Positions 11,351 through 22,124 are shown, numbered from the stretch's first letter. The stretch: 64,000 nt of DNA from Megamerina dolium (GCA_963854835.1 OY978525.1:83254333-83318332), one strand, 5' to 3'. Program-made: numbers and translations. The notes: generated by a model from the sequence alone, not told the origin.

Positions 11351-11705
11351 TGCATACCCTAATGCAGAGTATACACGCTCCGACCGTTGGTTAAACACAT
11401 TGTACAATGAGTTGTATGGCTGTTTAGTATACACGTATCAACACGATGTACAATGCGTTGTACAACTTTATTATTCTCATATTCATCACGTTGAACGCTT
11501 AGAAAAATGCGGAATCGATGATACCGCTTAAACAAAGCTTGTTGTACAATCTGCGTATACACGTTGCAATCTATTATACCACCGCTAACTTCGCCCACAA
11601 AAAATTAAAACGTTTTCATTTTCTTATACCTTTGGATCAACATCAAAGTTGGTTGTACAACCATACTATACATGATACAACCGTTTATCCAGCATGTAAC
11701 TTGCA
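11350..11705. repeat. Palindrome-rich repeat with TTGTACAA motifs
   Basis: TGTACAA/TTGTACA words recur near 11400, 11445, 11455, 11540 and 11650, and GTATACACG recurs three times, giving several imperfect hairpins. No complete terminal repeats or transposase were found. Probably a decayed MITE; the open frames inside have no recognisable domains. Confidence 0.4.
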
Positions 11706-11936
11706 CATAACAATATATTTGAGAAATTAACAAAGGATATATGTTATACATATTATTACTAGTCAGATGTTTAGATAGCACCAGAACATGTTTAATTTGA
11801 ATCCCTTACTCTATTCCGAGATTGTGAGTGAAAGAGTAGAAATATACAAGAGCCAACACTAGTGATGATATGAATTATTGGTAGTTCTTACTACAATATT
11901 GAAAATATCAATTATATGTACCTATTACAATATATT

Positions 11937-12085
11937 TTAGCAGTTCCGAACGAAAGAACTCTTGTGACATCACTTTTTCTGAGCTTTGTCACACAGTTCT
12001 TTTAGAAGCTTTTCCATGGCAAACAGTTACTGCCGGAAGAATCGCCAATTGCTTGCCGACAGGTGGGTACCGTTCGTCTGCGTTC
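11937..12085 (-). mobile_element. tRNA-derived SINE, copy 4 (body fragment)
   Basis: Body only, from AGCAGTTCCGAACG to TGCCGACAGGTGGGTACCGT. Both the tRNA-like head and the 3' tail are missing. It ends just before the mariner terminal repeat. Confidence 0.8.
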
Positions 12086-12491
12086 ACCTGACTAATTTTT
12101 TAAGCTGAAATGAAAACACAATGTAACAGGCCATTCAATAAGTGTGTAGGATGGTGTTACTAGAATTTCCATATGATCCATTAAATTGACAACAATCTGA
12201 CAATTGGTTCGTGAGTTATAGCATTTTGTGTGAAGCAACATTTGTTATTGAAAAAAGATGGATAAAATTGAATTTCGTTTTTTGATAAAGCATTGCTTTT
12301 TGATGAAAAAAAAATAAAGTCGAAACCAAACAATGGCTTGATAAACATTATCCGGACTCTGCTCCATCGAAACAAATGGTAGAAAAGTTGATTGATGATT
12401 TTAAACGTGGTCGTACCAGCACAAACGATGCAGAACGCAGTGGACGCCCAATTGAGGCAGTTATTCCAGAAAATATAAACAAATCCACAAA

Positions 12492-12980
12492 TTGGTTATG
12501 AACGATCGCAAATTGAAGGTGCACGAGCTAGCTGACATTGTAAAGATATCAGATGGTAGTGTTTTTACCATTTTACACGAACATTTGGGTATGCGAAAGC
12601 TCTGTGCAAAGTGGGTGCCACATGAGCTCACAGTCGACCAAAAACAACAACGTATCGATGCTTCAACGGAGTGTTTGGCGCTGTTAAACCGCAATAAAAC
12701 CGAATTCTATCGTCGATATGTGGGAATGGATGAAACATGGCTTCACCATTACACGCCACAATCCGATAGACAGTCAGCTGAGTGGACAGCAGTCGACGAA
12801 TCGAATCCAAAGCAAGCAAAGACGCAACTGTCGGTCGGTAGAGTGATGCCGTCTGCATTTTGGGATGCGAATGGAATATTTATCGATTATATCCAAAAAG
12901 GAACCACTATCAACAGCGACCATTATTGTGAACTTTTGGACCGATTGAAGGCTGAAATCGACGCAACAGTCGGTCGGTAG
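12492..12980 (+). pseudogene. mariner transposase fragment
   Basis: A 162-codon open stretch holding the end of the helix-turn-helix region, the WVPHEL linker and the first catalytic Asp (VGMDETWLHHYTPQ). It stops early because the internal duplication brings a TAG into frame at 12978. Downstream remains (FHQDNVPCHKS near 13133, and the 13251-13433 tail) lie in other frames. Confidence 0.85.
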
Positions 12981-13098
12981 GGTTATGGCGTCTGCATTTT
13001 GGGATGCGAACGGAATATTTATCGATTCTATCCAAAAAGGAACCACTATCGACTATTATTGTGAACTTTTGGACTGATTGAAGGCTGAAATCGCAAAG
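12821..13098 (+). repeat. Tandem duplication inside mariner transposase
   Basis: The 139-bp unit from GACGCAACTGTCGGTCGGTA (12821) repeats at 12960 (GACGCAACAGTCGGTCGGTA). Both encode the FWDANGIFID...QKGTTI segment. The second copy has a 6-bp loss and several substitutions. Confidence 0.9.
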
Positions 13099-13599
13099 AA
13101 ACGGCCACATTTGCAAAAGAACAAAGTGCTGTTTCACCAAGACAATGTGCCATGTCACAAATCGATGAAAACGATGGCAAAATTTAATAAATTGGGCTTC
13201 GAATTGCTTCCACAACCACCGTTTCTCCATATTTAGCCCCCAGCGACTTTTTGCTGTTTTCAGATCTCAAGAGAATGTTTTCTGGAGAGAAATTTAAGTT
13301 CGATGATGCAGTAATCGCTGAAACTGAGGCCTACTTTGACGAGAAAGAGAAATTGTACTATAAAAGTGGTATCGAAAAGTTGGAAAATCGCTATACTCGT
13401 TGTATCGCCCCCGAAGCCAACTATGTTGAATAATAAAATCGAGTTTTGTAAAAAAAATTGTTTTCACACTTTTCCTACGGACTAATTGATTTAATTAATT
13501 CATTAATTTTTTTACATTCTTAAGTTCCAAAAACAAGAACGAAAATCCAGATCCCCTTTTCATTTTCGTGATAACGGAATCTAAGAGTAGCGACAAGTA

Positions 13600-14110
13600 A
13601 AAAAGTTAGACAAATTTTACGTAAAGGTGGGTATTATGGCCGAGTCGCTCGAAGAAAACCATACATTTTTTTTGTGAACAGACGAAAATGCATATTCTTG
13701 GATGAAAGCAAGTATTTTGTTTTCGGCAAATTGTGTGGCGCAAATCAGGAACTGCGCTGGAGAAACAAAATCTTGTTTGTATAGTCAAACACGGTGGTGC
13801 TGGAATTATGGTGTGAGGTTGCATAGCGGCTAGTAGTGTGGGTCAACTGGAATTTATTGAATCGACGATGGATAAATGGCGATATTTTAAAATTTCAAAA
13901 AAGAATTTGAAGCAAAGTGCAGAGAAACTTGGCTTATCTACGACGTTTTGGTTCCAACAGAATAACGATCCGAAACATACTGTGGGGATCGTTAGATTTT
14001 GGCTCTTGTACAATACTCCAAGACAGTTTAAAACTCCCCCCAATCACCCGATCTCAATCCTATCGAGCACCTTTGGTTGCTAAATTTACCTGTTGCGGCA
14101 AGAGAGTATT
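13600..14110 (+). pseudogene. Tc1-family transposase relic
   Basis: Broken frames give KHGGAGIMV, CIAASSVGQLEFIESTMDKW, NNDPKHTVGIVRFWLLYN and NHPISILSS, corresponding to the Tc1 blocks KHGGGSVMVWGC, QDNDPKHTS and SPDLNPIEHLW. The glutamate block is destroyed by a frameshift. No terminal repeats identified. Confidence 0.8.
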
Positions 14111-14186
14111 CTAGATTTTTGTTTTTGCTTTTTAAACTTAAGAATGTTAAGAAGAAATATACGATTTAAAATTGATTTGATTTATA

Positions 14187-14416
14187 CAGTGGCTCCCAGC
14201 TTATTTCGTACAGTGACAGTTTAAAAATTGCTGCAGTCGTAATTCCTAATATAGCAAAAATTTGAACAAAATATAAATGCCATTTCAGAAAGGAAGGTTT
14301 GTTTTTTATTTTCCAAAATTTACTTTTTCAAAATTTTAGTGTTTGACACTATAAAAAAATAAAATAAGAAAAAAATAGGAAAATTCATGTCACAGCTTAT
14401 TTCGTACAGTCTCTTT
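14187..14416 (+). repeat. Left IR/DR terminal repeat of Tc1-like element
   Basis: Begins CAGTGGCTCCCAGCTTATTT after a TA. A second internal copy of the transposase-binding direct repeat sits at about 14390-14412. Confidence 0.9.
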
Positions 14417-14425
14417 AAGTTCAAA

Positions 14426-15466
14426 CTAAAAACAAAGTAAGTTGATTTTAATATTTAGTTGACATCCCTTAGCGTTAATGACAGCCTGGAGTCTATTTGG
14501 CATTGAATCCACCAATTTTTGAGTGATGTCTGGTGTGATTTTTTTCCATTCTTCCATCAGTACCTTCTTTAGGTCTTGCTTATTAGAAATCTTGTGTGTT
14601 CTTATTTTATTGTCCAAAATAGACCAAAGATTTTCAATCACATTCATGTCAGGTGACTGTGGTGGTGGAGACATCAAGTGTGGGCAGTTCCAAATAAGCC
14701 AAGATTGCACAATCCCAGATTTATGTTTTGGGTCATTATCTTGGTAGTACCGAAATTCTTCCCGCAAACCCAGTTTGTCTGCACTTTGAAGTAAATTGTT
14801 TTTCAGAATCTCGAGGTACTTCATTTTGTCCATTGTTTCCTCAATAAAAACCAATTCACCTACTCCGGCTGCTGACATACAGGCCCAAACCATCACGCTA
14901 CCGCCACCATGCTTCACTGTGGGCTTAAGGTTCTCCTTGTTTAGCTCGGTATTCGCTTTACGCCAAACATATGACATTCCGTCCGAGCCAAAAATATTAA
15001 ACTTAGACTCATCCGCCAAAATAACGGTATTCCAGAACGCAGGAGTATTAATAATATGCTCTTTGGCGAAGTCAAGTCGGCGTTGTATATTCATTTTCGA
15101 AATGAATGGTTTCTTTCGGGCTACTCGACCGTTCAAGTCATGATTGCGCAGCACACGTCGGACAGTTTCAGCACTGGATGATTTTCCTATTTCACGCTGA
15201 ACCTCTGCAGCCAACTTCGGAGCGGATAACTTTGGATTTTTCTTAATTTTTCGTACAATATAACGCTCGTCTGAAGCGTTGAAAATCTTATTAGGTGCTT
15301 CTCTGCCCTTGTTCTCCAACCGATTTTCGCGAACGAAGCGTTGAATGATGTATTGGACAGTTGAGGCACTTAAATTTGTCATTTCAGCAATTTTTCGCAC
15401 ACTCTGACCTTTCCTAAAATGGTTAATTACCAGTTTACGCTGTTCCATCGTTGTACGACGACCCAT
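14426..15466 (-). CDS. Tc1-like transposase (DD34E)
   Basis: Complete 346-residue transposase, the usual length for the family. Residues 1-115 form the paired-like HTH region (MGRRTTMEQRKLVINHFRKG; SVRKIAEMTNLSASTVQYII) used for terminal-repeat binding. The catalytic triad is visible: D152 in ILADESKF, D243 in YYQDNDPKH and E278 in MNVIENLW, with 34 residues between the last two. The glycine-rich box KHGGGSVMVWACMSAAGVG lies at about 185-203. All residues needed for cut-and-paste activity appear present. Tight fit between the two IR/DR ends supports an autonomous element. Confidence 0.95.
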   Translation of the reverse strand: MGRRTTMEQRKLVINHFRKGQSVRKIAEMTNLSASTVQYIIQRFVRENRLENKGREAPNKIFNASDERYIVRKIKKNPKLSAPKLAAEVQREIGKSSSAETVRRVLRNHDLNGRVARKKPFISKMNIQRRLDFAKEHIINTPAFWNTVILADESKFNIFGSDGMSYVWRKANTELNKENLKPTVKHGGGSVMVWACMSAAGVGELVFIEETMDKMKYLEILKNNLLQSADKLGLREEFRYYQDNDPKHKSGIVQSWLIWNCPHLMSPPPQSPDMNVIENLWSILDNKIRTHKISNKQDLKKVLMEEWKKITPDITQKLVDSMPNRLQAVINAKGCQLNIKINLLCF

Positions 15467-15611
15467 AACGCTAAATGTTTAATTTACAGCACTTTAACTA
15501 TTTAAAATAATAATAATAAAAATTGTTATAATAGTTAAAAAGGTCCAAAAACTCATACAATTCAAAAAAACTTTGTAACTGCGCGGCAGAATGAAACTTA
15601 CTTACATTGAA

Positions 15612-15837
15612 GTTTGTGTACGAAATAAGATGTGAGCTGAAAATCAGCTGATCAATAGTTTTTCTCTCTTGCATGACAAAAAGAACAATTTTTGGGGTTC
15701 CCCGTTTTCTTATTAGGTTTACTAAACACATACATAGACATCTACATTCAAAACTTATTGATAAGTTTTTTAGTTTCGATGTTACAGCCATGTACATAAA
15801 AATATATACACTGTACGAAATAAGCTGTGAGCCACTG
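15612..15837 (-). repeat. Right IR/DR terminal repeat of Tc1-like element
   Basis: Inverted match to the left end. Inner direct repeat near 15616-15634, outer one at 15811-15837, followed by the TA duplication. Confidence 0.9.
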
Positions 15838-16042
15838 TATACTTATGTTGTGCTTCTATATCACTTATAAAAATTTATAAGAAGAACGCAGACTTTATAA
15901 TCTATAAAGTCTATAGTCTATAATCTATAAGGGTTATCCATTTCGCGGTTTCAAAAGTATAGGGCTAGAATTCGACATCTGTCAAACTGAGTTGTTAAAA
16001 CAATTTCTTTCTTTTTCAGTTCAAAGTCTGACATTTGCGAAA

Positions 16043-16897
16043 ATGGATCGCTTAACTATCGCACAACGCATTAAAATTGTAAAAACCTACTACAAAAATG
16101 GTGATTCTGCCACAGCCACATATCGTGCTTTAAGAGGAGATTATGGTTTACATAATCGTCCAACTACGCAAGCAATTGGCAAAATTGTGAAGAAATATGA
16201 AGAGACTGGATCGGTTACAGATATTGTAAGGCCTGTGCATCATCGTTTCGCTCGTACCACCGAAAATATCGCTGCTGTAAGTGGAAGTGTTGCCGAAGAC
16301 CCGAATGTGTCGATTCCTCGTCGTTCTCAGGAATTAGGACTGTCTTACGGCACATTATGGCGTATTTTGCATTTGGATCTACACCTACATCCATATAAAA
16401 TCCAGCTCACACAACAACTGAAGCCAGCTGACCATTCACAACGTCGTAGATACGTCGAATGGGTGCTTGAACAACAGGCGGTGGACGGCGATTTTTCGAA
16501 CAAAATTTTCTTCAGCGACGAAGCACATTTCTCACTCGGTGGGTATGTTAACAAACAAAATTGTCGTATTTGGGGTTCTGAGAATCCTCAAGTAATTGAA
16601 GAGAGGCCACTACATCCACAAAAAGTCACTGCTCGGTGCGCTCTTTGGTCCGGAGGTGTGATTGGACCTTACTTCTTCGAAAACGACGATGGAACGACTG
16701 TCACCGTCAATTCGGAGCGTTATGGTCATATGATAACCGACTTTTTTTTGCCTGCTATTGAAGAATACGACTTAGAGAATATGTGGTTTCAACAAGGTGG
16801 TGCCACATGCCACACAACTCGAGCGAATATGAGAATTGGCTTTTATAGAGTTAACCATGGACGCACAACTTTATTTAGGCAATTTGAAGTCATTTAA
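16043..16897 (+). pseudogene. Tc1/mariner-superfamily transposase with DUF4817-type HTH, 3'-truncated
   Basis: N-terminal domain MDRLTIAQRIKIVKTYYKNG to SGSVAEDPNVSIPRRSQELG is the HTH region annotated DUF4817 in insects. The catalytic core follows with D in IFFSDEAHFSLGGYVNKQNC and WFQQGGATCH. In the last motif the family has QDGATCH, and here the catalytic Asp codon at 16796-16798 reads Gly. Homology ends at about TTRANM (16835), after which unrelated codons run to a stop. A few in-frame codons precede the chosen Met. Clearly inactive. Confidence 0.85.
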
Positions 16898-17260
16898 TCA
16901 ATAGTGCGAAAAAATGTGGGTTCATCAGAGAGGGCAAACCGCATTTCAAATTTTATCAAGATAATGACACAAAGCATAAGGCGAGTAGGGTGCGACTGTG
17001 GCTTCTTTATAACTGCGATAAAGTTATGGATACACCAGCCCAAAGTCCAGACCTTAACCCTATTGAAAATCTGTGGGTCTACTTAAAGAAAAAAGTGGCT
17101 AAAGGGCAACCTAAAAACCGTACAGCACTTAAAACTGCTATATTGGAAGAGTGGCAAAATATACCGAGCAATTATGGCCTAAAAAAGTTGGTTTACTTTA
17201 TGAATAAACGGCTACAATCCGAGATAGATGCTAAAGGTGGCCATACTAAATACTAAATAT
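16898..17260 (+). pseudogene. Tc1-like transposase C-terminal fragment
   Basis: Encodes FKFYQDNDTKHKASRVRLWL, then AQSPDLNPIENLWVYLKKKV and the C-terminal KRLQSEIDAKGGHTKY. It includes the last two residues of a DD34E triad but no N-terminal half. It is joined directly to the preceding, unrelated transposase fragment, so the two together form a chimeric relic. Confidence 0.85.
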
Positions 17261-17300
17261 TTTACTTGATCAAATTTTAACTAATAAAAAAAAAATAAAT

Positions 17301-17560
17301 ATGTAGCACATAAAGCCCCAAAGGCTCACCCGCCTTATAGCCCAGACCTTGTCCCGTCCGACTACCATTTATTCCGATCGATGCAGAACGCCCTCACTGG
17401 AATTAGGTTCACATCAGAATAGTGTATTAAAAATTGGCTTGATTCATTCTTTTGGGATGGAATCCATAAATTGCCAGAAAGATGGGAAAAAGTCATAGCT
17501 TTAGATGGCCAATATTTTGAATAATACTATTGTACATGGTTTTCTTAAATAAACGTACAA
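17301..17560 (+). pseudogene. mariner (irritans-like) transposase C-terminal fragment
   Basis: Frame contains HPPYSPDLVPSDYHLFRSMQ, a stop, then NWLDSFFWDGIHKLPERWEK and ALDGQYFE, the C-terminus of irritans-type mariners. The first 27 bp (17301-17327) resemble the SINE 3' tail (GCACATAAAGCCCCAAAGGC), implying a SINE scrap at the junction. Confidence 0.82.
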
Positions 17561-17599
17561 ATTTGGAAAAAAAAACCGCACGAATTAAGTTATAGATCC

Positions 17600-17890
17600 A
17601 ATAATATAAGAATCATCACGGGATTATTGGCAGGACACTGCAGGCTGAATTAGCACTTATCGAAACTGGAATTCTTCTCGGATGAAACCTGCCGACAGTG
17701 CAGGGAGAAGAATGAAATTGCAAAACATGTGTTGGGAACGTGCCCAGTACTTATGCACTTCGGGGAATTTATAATACAGGAAAATCTGCTGAAGTCCATT
17801 AGGATAGGATCTATACTAAATTTCCTTATAGATGCTGGACTTAGAGAAATACTCTAATCCATGATGGGGTGCACAATAGACCTAGTTAAT
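17600..17890 (+). pseudogene. Non-LTR retrotransposon 3' fragment (LOA/R1-like)
   Basis: Codes for LLAGHCRLN, a stop, then CRQCREKNEIAKHVLGTCPV and LNFLIDAGL. This is the post-reverse-transcriptase CCHC-like tail (TGHC...C..C...H.L..CP) common in LOA, R1 and I-type elements. Heavily truncated. Confidence 0.7.
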
Positions 17891-17988
17891 AAGTAATAAC
17901 TATAGGTACTTTATTTCATAAAAAAGACGAACTTATCTTAATATTGTTTATTCACGACAAATTTCACCAGCAACATAAATTTCCATAA

Positions 17989-18188
17989 TTGGCCTTCTGA
18001 TCTGTAGATCGTGGGTTCAATCCCCAGCTAAAACATAAATTGCATATCGAAAAGATGTTTCTTTCGAACAGTTCCCATCTGTCGGTAAGCGATTGACATT
18101 TCTCCTGGCAGTAAAAATTTGCCATGGAAAAGTTTCTAAAAAAATCTGTGACTTAGCTCAGGAAAAATTATGTCACAAAGGTTCTGGC
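17989..18188 (+). mobile_element. tRNA-derived SINE, copy 5 (truncated)
   Basis: Starts in the head at GGCCTTCTGATCTGTAGATC, has a B box (GGTTCAATCCC) and the first two-thirds of the body, then stops at GTCACAAAGGTTCTGGCGAT. Confidence 0.85.
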
Positions 18189-18297
18189 GATCGCTACCAC
18201 CAACAACTAGTGAAATTACGCCCGCCTATCCACGATGCGATGGTATGTTATACTTCACATGTAGTACAGACAAGTCTGAAAGTGTATATCTATCTTA

Positions 18298-19877
18298 CAC
18301 TTAGCAGAAAAAGTGTACGTACAAGAATTCTTCGCTGCACTAAATATCAATAAGGAAATAATTTTTCTCAAAAGAAATTATTTTTTATTTAAATGTTAAG
18401 AGTATTATGTACACTTTAAGCCTAAATACATTTAATTATAATGTACAGAAAAATTATGAGAAATAAAAGAATTCAAAAGCACCTGTTAATTGGTCAGAAA
18501 AAGTCTACGTACAAAGATAAGATTATATGATAAATCATTGTTTTTTGTAGGTTTTTGAAAAGATTAGTAGCTGGTTGGGTAGCCTTTCCGTTTTAGGACT
18601 TCTTGCAATCGGTTTGGCATAGACCTGACTAACTTAGAAGTGTCCTCCGTTGAAATTTTGTGCAACTCATCTAAAATCACATTTTTAAGCATTTGCTTGG
18701 AGATGATGGTGTGCTGCCTTATCCTGCGCTCAAGTAAATCCCACAAATGTTCAATAGGATTAAGGGCAGGTGATTGTGGAGGGTCTTGCATTGATGCGGG
18801 ACATTATATAATATCTAAACCTTCACATTATGGGCAGTATGCTTCGGGTCGTTATCCTGGTGAAAGTGCCAGCCAGAACCCAGGCCGAGATTTTCAGCAC
18901 TCTGCTTCAAATGTTTAAATAAGCTCTCTGGTCAATAATTGACTCAATGAACACCAAATTGCCGACTCCATTGGCAGCCATACATCCCCACACCATAATA
19001 CCACCTCCGCCATGTTTAACCGTGCCCACAAGTTTTGCGCATGAAGGGCTGTGCATGGTTTCCGCCACACAAGCTGATGGCCTTTAATACCAAACAGGCA
19101 AAACTTGCTCTCATCTGAGAATAGCACCTTCTCCCAGAACTTCGGCGGCTGATTTATATATTGTTTGGCAAAAGAAATTCGTTTTTGTCGGTAGTTAGCT
19201 TTCTTTAAAATGTTGCGCACGGTGTAGTTTTATACATGGTTTTGTTAAACTGTTCCTTAACATTTTGAGCAATTTTCATTGCGGTCAGTCGAGGATTATC
19301 CTTAACAAACCGCAAAACACATATTTTTTCTCGTTGGGTCAGAATAGAAGGTCGTCCTGAACGCGGTTGCGACACGAAAGTTCCAGTTTTTTGAAATTAT
19401 TCATCACCATTTGAATTGTGGGGTGCGCTATCCCAAGGGTTTTAGCAATTTCACGGAAAGTTTGGCCTTCTTTCCATAATTTTATTATAATTTTCCGTTC
19501 TTCAACTCCAATTTCCTTTCTTTTTGAATTCGTCTTTATTAAACTTCTTGAAATAGATTATTCAAAGCACAAAATCGAACCACGATACGTATTAAATATA
19601 GAACTTGTGAAAAAAAAACTTTTGATGTCACGAGCGATCGAGCAAATGAGCGGGGAAGTCCCGTTTTCGTTTCTGTACGTAGACTTTTTCTGACCAATTT
19701 TATTTCTCAAAATTTTTCTGTACATTTTAATTTAATGTATTTGGGCTTAAAGTGTACATAATACTCTTAACATTTAAATAAAAAATAATTTCTTTTGAGA
19801 AAAATTGTTTCCTTATTGGCATATAGTGCAGCGAAGAATTGTTTACTTCTTGTATGTACACTTTTTTTTGCTAAGTG
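18298..19877 (-). mobile_element. Second IR/DR Tc1-like element, decayed
   Basis: Element of 1580 bp flanked by TA (18296-18297 and 19878-19879). Terminal inverted repeats of about 210 bp (18298-18512 and 19675-19877) each carry outer and inner direct repeats CAGAAAAAGTSTACGTAC. Terminal sequence differs from the 14.2-15.8 kb element, so it is a separate family. Transposase coding on the minus strand is broken into several frames. Confidence 0.9.
18564..19540 (-). pseudogene. Tc1-like transposase pseudogene
   Basis: Minus-strand frames give in order: GVEERKIIIKLWKEGQTFRE and IAKTLGIAHPTIQMV (HTH), SQPRSGRPSILTQREK, NILKKANYRQKRISFAKQYI, KVLFSDESKFCLFGIKG (first Asp), a damaged glycine box, and SPALNPIEHLWDLLERRIRQ (Glu) near 18770. 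The DNDPKH motif region (about 18830-18850) is degraded and at least three frame breaks separate the parts. Confidence 0.85.
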
Positions 19878-19879
19878 TA

Positions 19880-20917
19880 TATCTCAGTCAGTTTGTTTCC
19901 TAACTGGTTTTAGAAAGAAGAAATACCGGCCTTTCGAACTATATATATACATAGTTTATGAGATTTCATATGCTGTCTGTGCCTATTTTCAAGGCAAAGG
20001 CAATTTCTTAAAGCCTTTTACAAACTCTACTTATAAAGATACAATTTCAATAAACACATTTTTAAAGGATTTCTTAATAATCGATTGTCAGCAATGCATT
20101 ATAGATTGCTGACAAGTGAAAATATTCATTCAAAAATTTGTTCAGTATAAGCCTTATTATGAATTGTGAAATACAACATCGTACATATATTTGTGAACAT
20201 TAAAAATAATGCATATAATGTTTAGTACGTACCTTGCATAAGAATACTATGTAAATGACCATAACAAAGAGTATGTAAAAATTGTGTTCGCTCTTGAGTA
20301 TGTGTGCGAAAACGTTACGAGAATTGAGATATTTTTGAGAAGCTATGAATAACTAACTCAACCTGATGTGGCAACAATGGTCAACACGAAAGATAAGGAA
20401 ATGTGTTAACAAAAAACATGTGGAAGATGAGTTATTTTAAAATCACTCAATCAAATTGAGAGATACAAAAAAAAAATCTAATATAAAATACATATCATAC
20501 ATATTTAGAACGGATTGTACGTGAAAATGAGAGAGTGAGTTGTGTATAAACCCATATTAATGCGTATATCAAATAACTGGTTTTACTATATACTTTTCAA
20601 TTCAGATATATAACTGGTACACAGCTGATTTTTATTTTCCTTTTATGTTATGTATCAAGTATACAAAGAAAAAAACAACAAGAATAACAATACGTGTTGT
20701 CACACTTCCAATATTATGGTTGATATAAGTTGTTCCAACGAATATTAAATAGAAAATTTAATACAAATTTAGTAAACATTTTCATAAATTTTGTTCAGAT
20801 TTCAGTAACAACAATATGATTTGTTTAATTCCAATTTTGCCCTCAAATATTTGCTAAATAAAGTATTTTTTTAATTAGTCTTTTATTTCAGTTATTAAGT
20901 CAATATTCTTTTAATAC
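19880..20917. other. Unassigned AT-rich sequence
   Basis: No recognisable gene, terminal repeat or known repeat. May be old single-copy intergenic DNA. Confidence 0.3.
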
Positions 20918-21713
20918 AGGGTGTTGTTTTTAGAGTGAAGCACTTTTAAATTTGGAACAAAATTACACAATGTAATATTCTGAACTAAAAATTGGCTTTA
21001 TTGGTAAGATAATTTCATGCAATTTGTGTTTGAATATGATTTCGGGCATATGGGGCCTAATTTCGGCAATAGTTCGCTCAATGTTGGCTGGCAATTCATC
21101 CAAAGTTCCTGGATTATCAGAATAAACTAGCCCTTTCACATATTTCCACAAAAAACAGTTCGGAGGCGATAGATCGCAAGATCTTGCAGGATAGTTCCCA
21201 GGTCCATTTCGAAAGATTATGTTGTCGAAAAATGTTTCTTTCAGTAAATCGATTTTTATGTTCTGTGTATGGCATGTAGCGCCGTCTTCCTGAAACCACA
21301 TCTCTTCCACATTCATACCACGCAATTAGGGAATCAAATAGTTAGTTACCATGGCTCTGTAGCGATCGCCATTGACTGTTACGATGTTGCCTGTCGCCTT
21401 TTTAAACAAGTATGGACCAATGATTCTACCAGTAAATAAACCGCACCAAACAGATAGTTTTTGTAAAGGATTTCTTGTCGATTGTCTTCACTCAAAATCC
21501 GACAATTTTGCTGAGCCAAAAATTAGCTTCTTCACTGAATACAATTGGCGATTTTCCACGATTTTCGTAATAATATTTCAAAATTTCCCAGCCTTGTTGC
21601 GACGTCAATCTTTCCATGATGAAATTACAAACCTTATTAGGTACAACTGACTTTTTGTTTACCGGATTTGATAACTAATTACCGGAAACTGCTTCACTCT
21701 AAAAAAAATACCT
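20918..21713 (-). mobile_element. Internally deleted DUF4817-type mariner-like element
   Basis: Inverted ends GGGTGTTGTTTTTAGAGTGA at 20921 and the reverse complement (CACTCTAAAAAAAATACC) near 21693-21710 bound about 790 bp. Inside, the minus strand encodes MWFQEDGATCHTQNIKIDLL and PARSCDLSPPNCFLWKYVKG followed by LVYSDNPGTLDEL, the C-terminal half of the same broad transposase group as at 16.0 kb, here with the DGATCH Asp intact. The N-terminal half is missing or unrecognisable, so the copy is non-autonomous. Confidence 0.8.
20963..21325 (-). pseudogene. Transposase C-terminal half
   Basis: A 120-codon open stretch beginning MRGMNVEEMWFQEDGATCHT and ending near the element edge. Upstream on the minus strand, ATGNIVTVNGDRYRAMVTNY precedes a stop, showing it continues a longer broken gene. 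Confidence 0.8.
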
Positions 21714-22120
21714 TTTATAAACAAGAAGCAATGCGCCTATTACGAATGGCTACTCTATCGTGCTACGGTGCCTGAGAAGCAACATGTATTTAACAGTTGC
21801 CTTCTGTTCTCAAATGAAATCAGTTGAATTCTTTACCTCAAGCAACTCAAGCAAGTTGACTTGTCATCCGTAATAGGGGCATAAGTAGCGCATATAAATT
21901 GAAATAAGTTGCAAAAATAATGTAAATACACTTCAAATCATCTTTCAAAATAAATGAGACTGTTCAGTGATGTTGACATTAATTTCGTGAATTGCCAAAA
22001 GTCAACTGGACCCAATAGAGGACCCTTCACCCTCTATGACAACCGTGAGATATTGGAATTGTAGCGAAACATGGAACACATGTTATACAATCAGCTTCCA
22101 AGGAAAAACTGACATATGAA
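21714..22120. other. Unassigned sequence
   Basis: No supported feature. Between the deleted mariner-like element and the Jockey 3' end. Confidence 0.3.
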
Positions 22121-22124
22121 CCTT

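Larger units (their letters stand above)
12130..13491 (+). mobile_element. mariner (mauritiana-type) element, inactive
   Basis: Ends show imperfect inverted repeats: TCAATAAGTGTGTAGG at 12135 and, reversed, TCAATTAGTCCGTAGG at 13489. The transposase region starts at the ATG at 12259 (MDKIEFRFLIKH) and shows SAPSKQMVEK, GRTSTNDAERSGRP, LGMRKLCAKWVPHELTVDQK and MDETWLHHYTPQ. It ends IEKLENRYTRCIAPEANYVE at 13433, all typical of mauritiana-subfamily mariners. Stops and shifts before 12492 and after 12980, plus a partial internal duplication, inactivate it. Confidence 0.88.
14187..15837 (-). mobile_element. Intact Tc1-like DNA transposon with IR/DR termini
   Basis: Element of 1651 bp flanked by TA on both sides. 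Its ends are about 230-bp inverted repeats (14187-14416 and 15612-15837), each with an outer and an inner copy of the direct repeat AGCTTATTTCGTACAGT. This is the IR/DR layout of S, Paris and Minos-type Tc1 elements. One uninterrupted transposase gene lies between them. Intact ends plus an open frame suggest recent insertion and possible activity. Confidence 0.93.

Noticed and set aside
12181..12375. Minus-strand frame at the mariner start
   Set aside because: Antisense to the transposase N-terminus and without homology.
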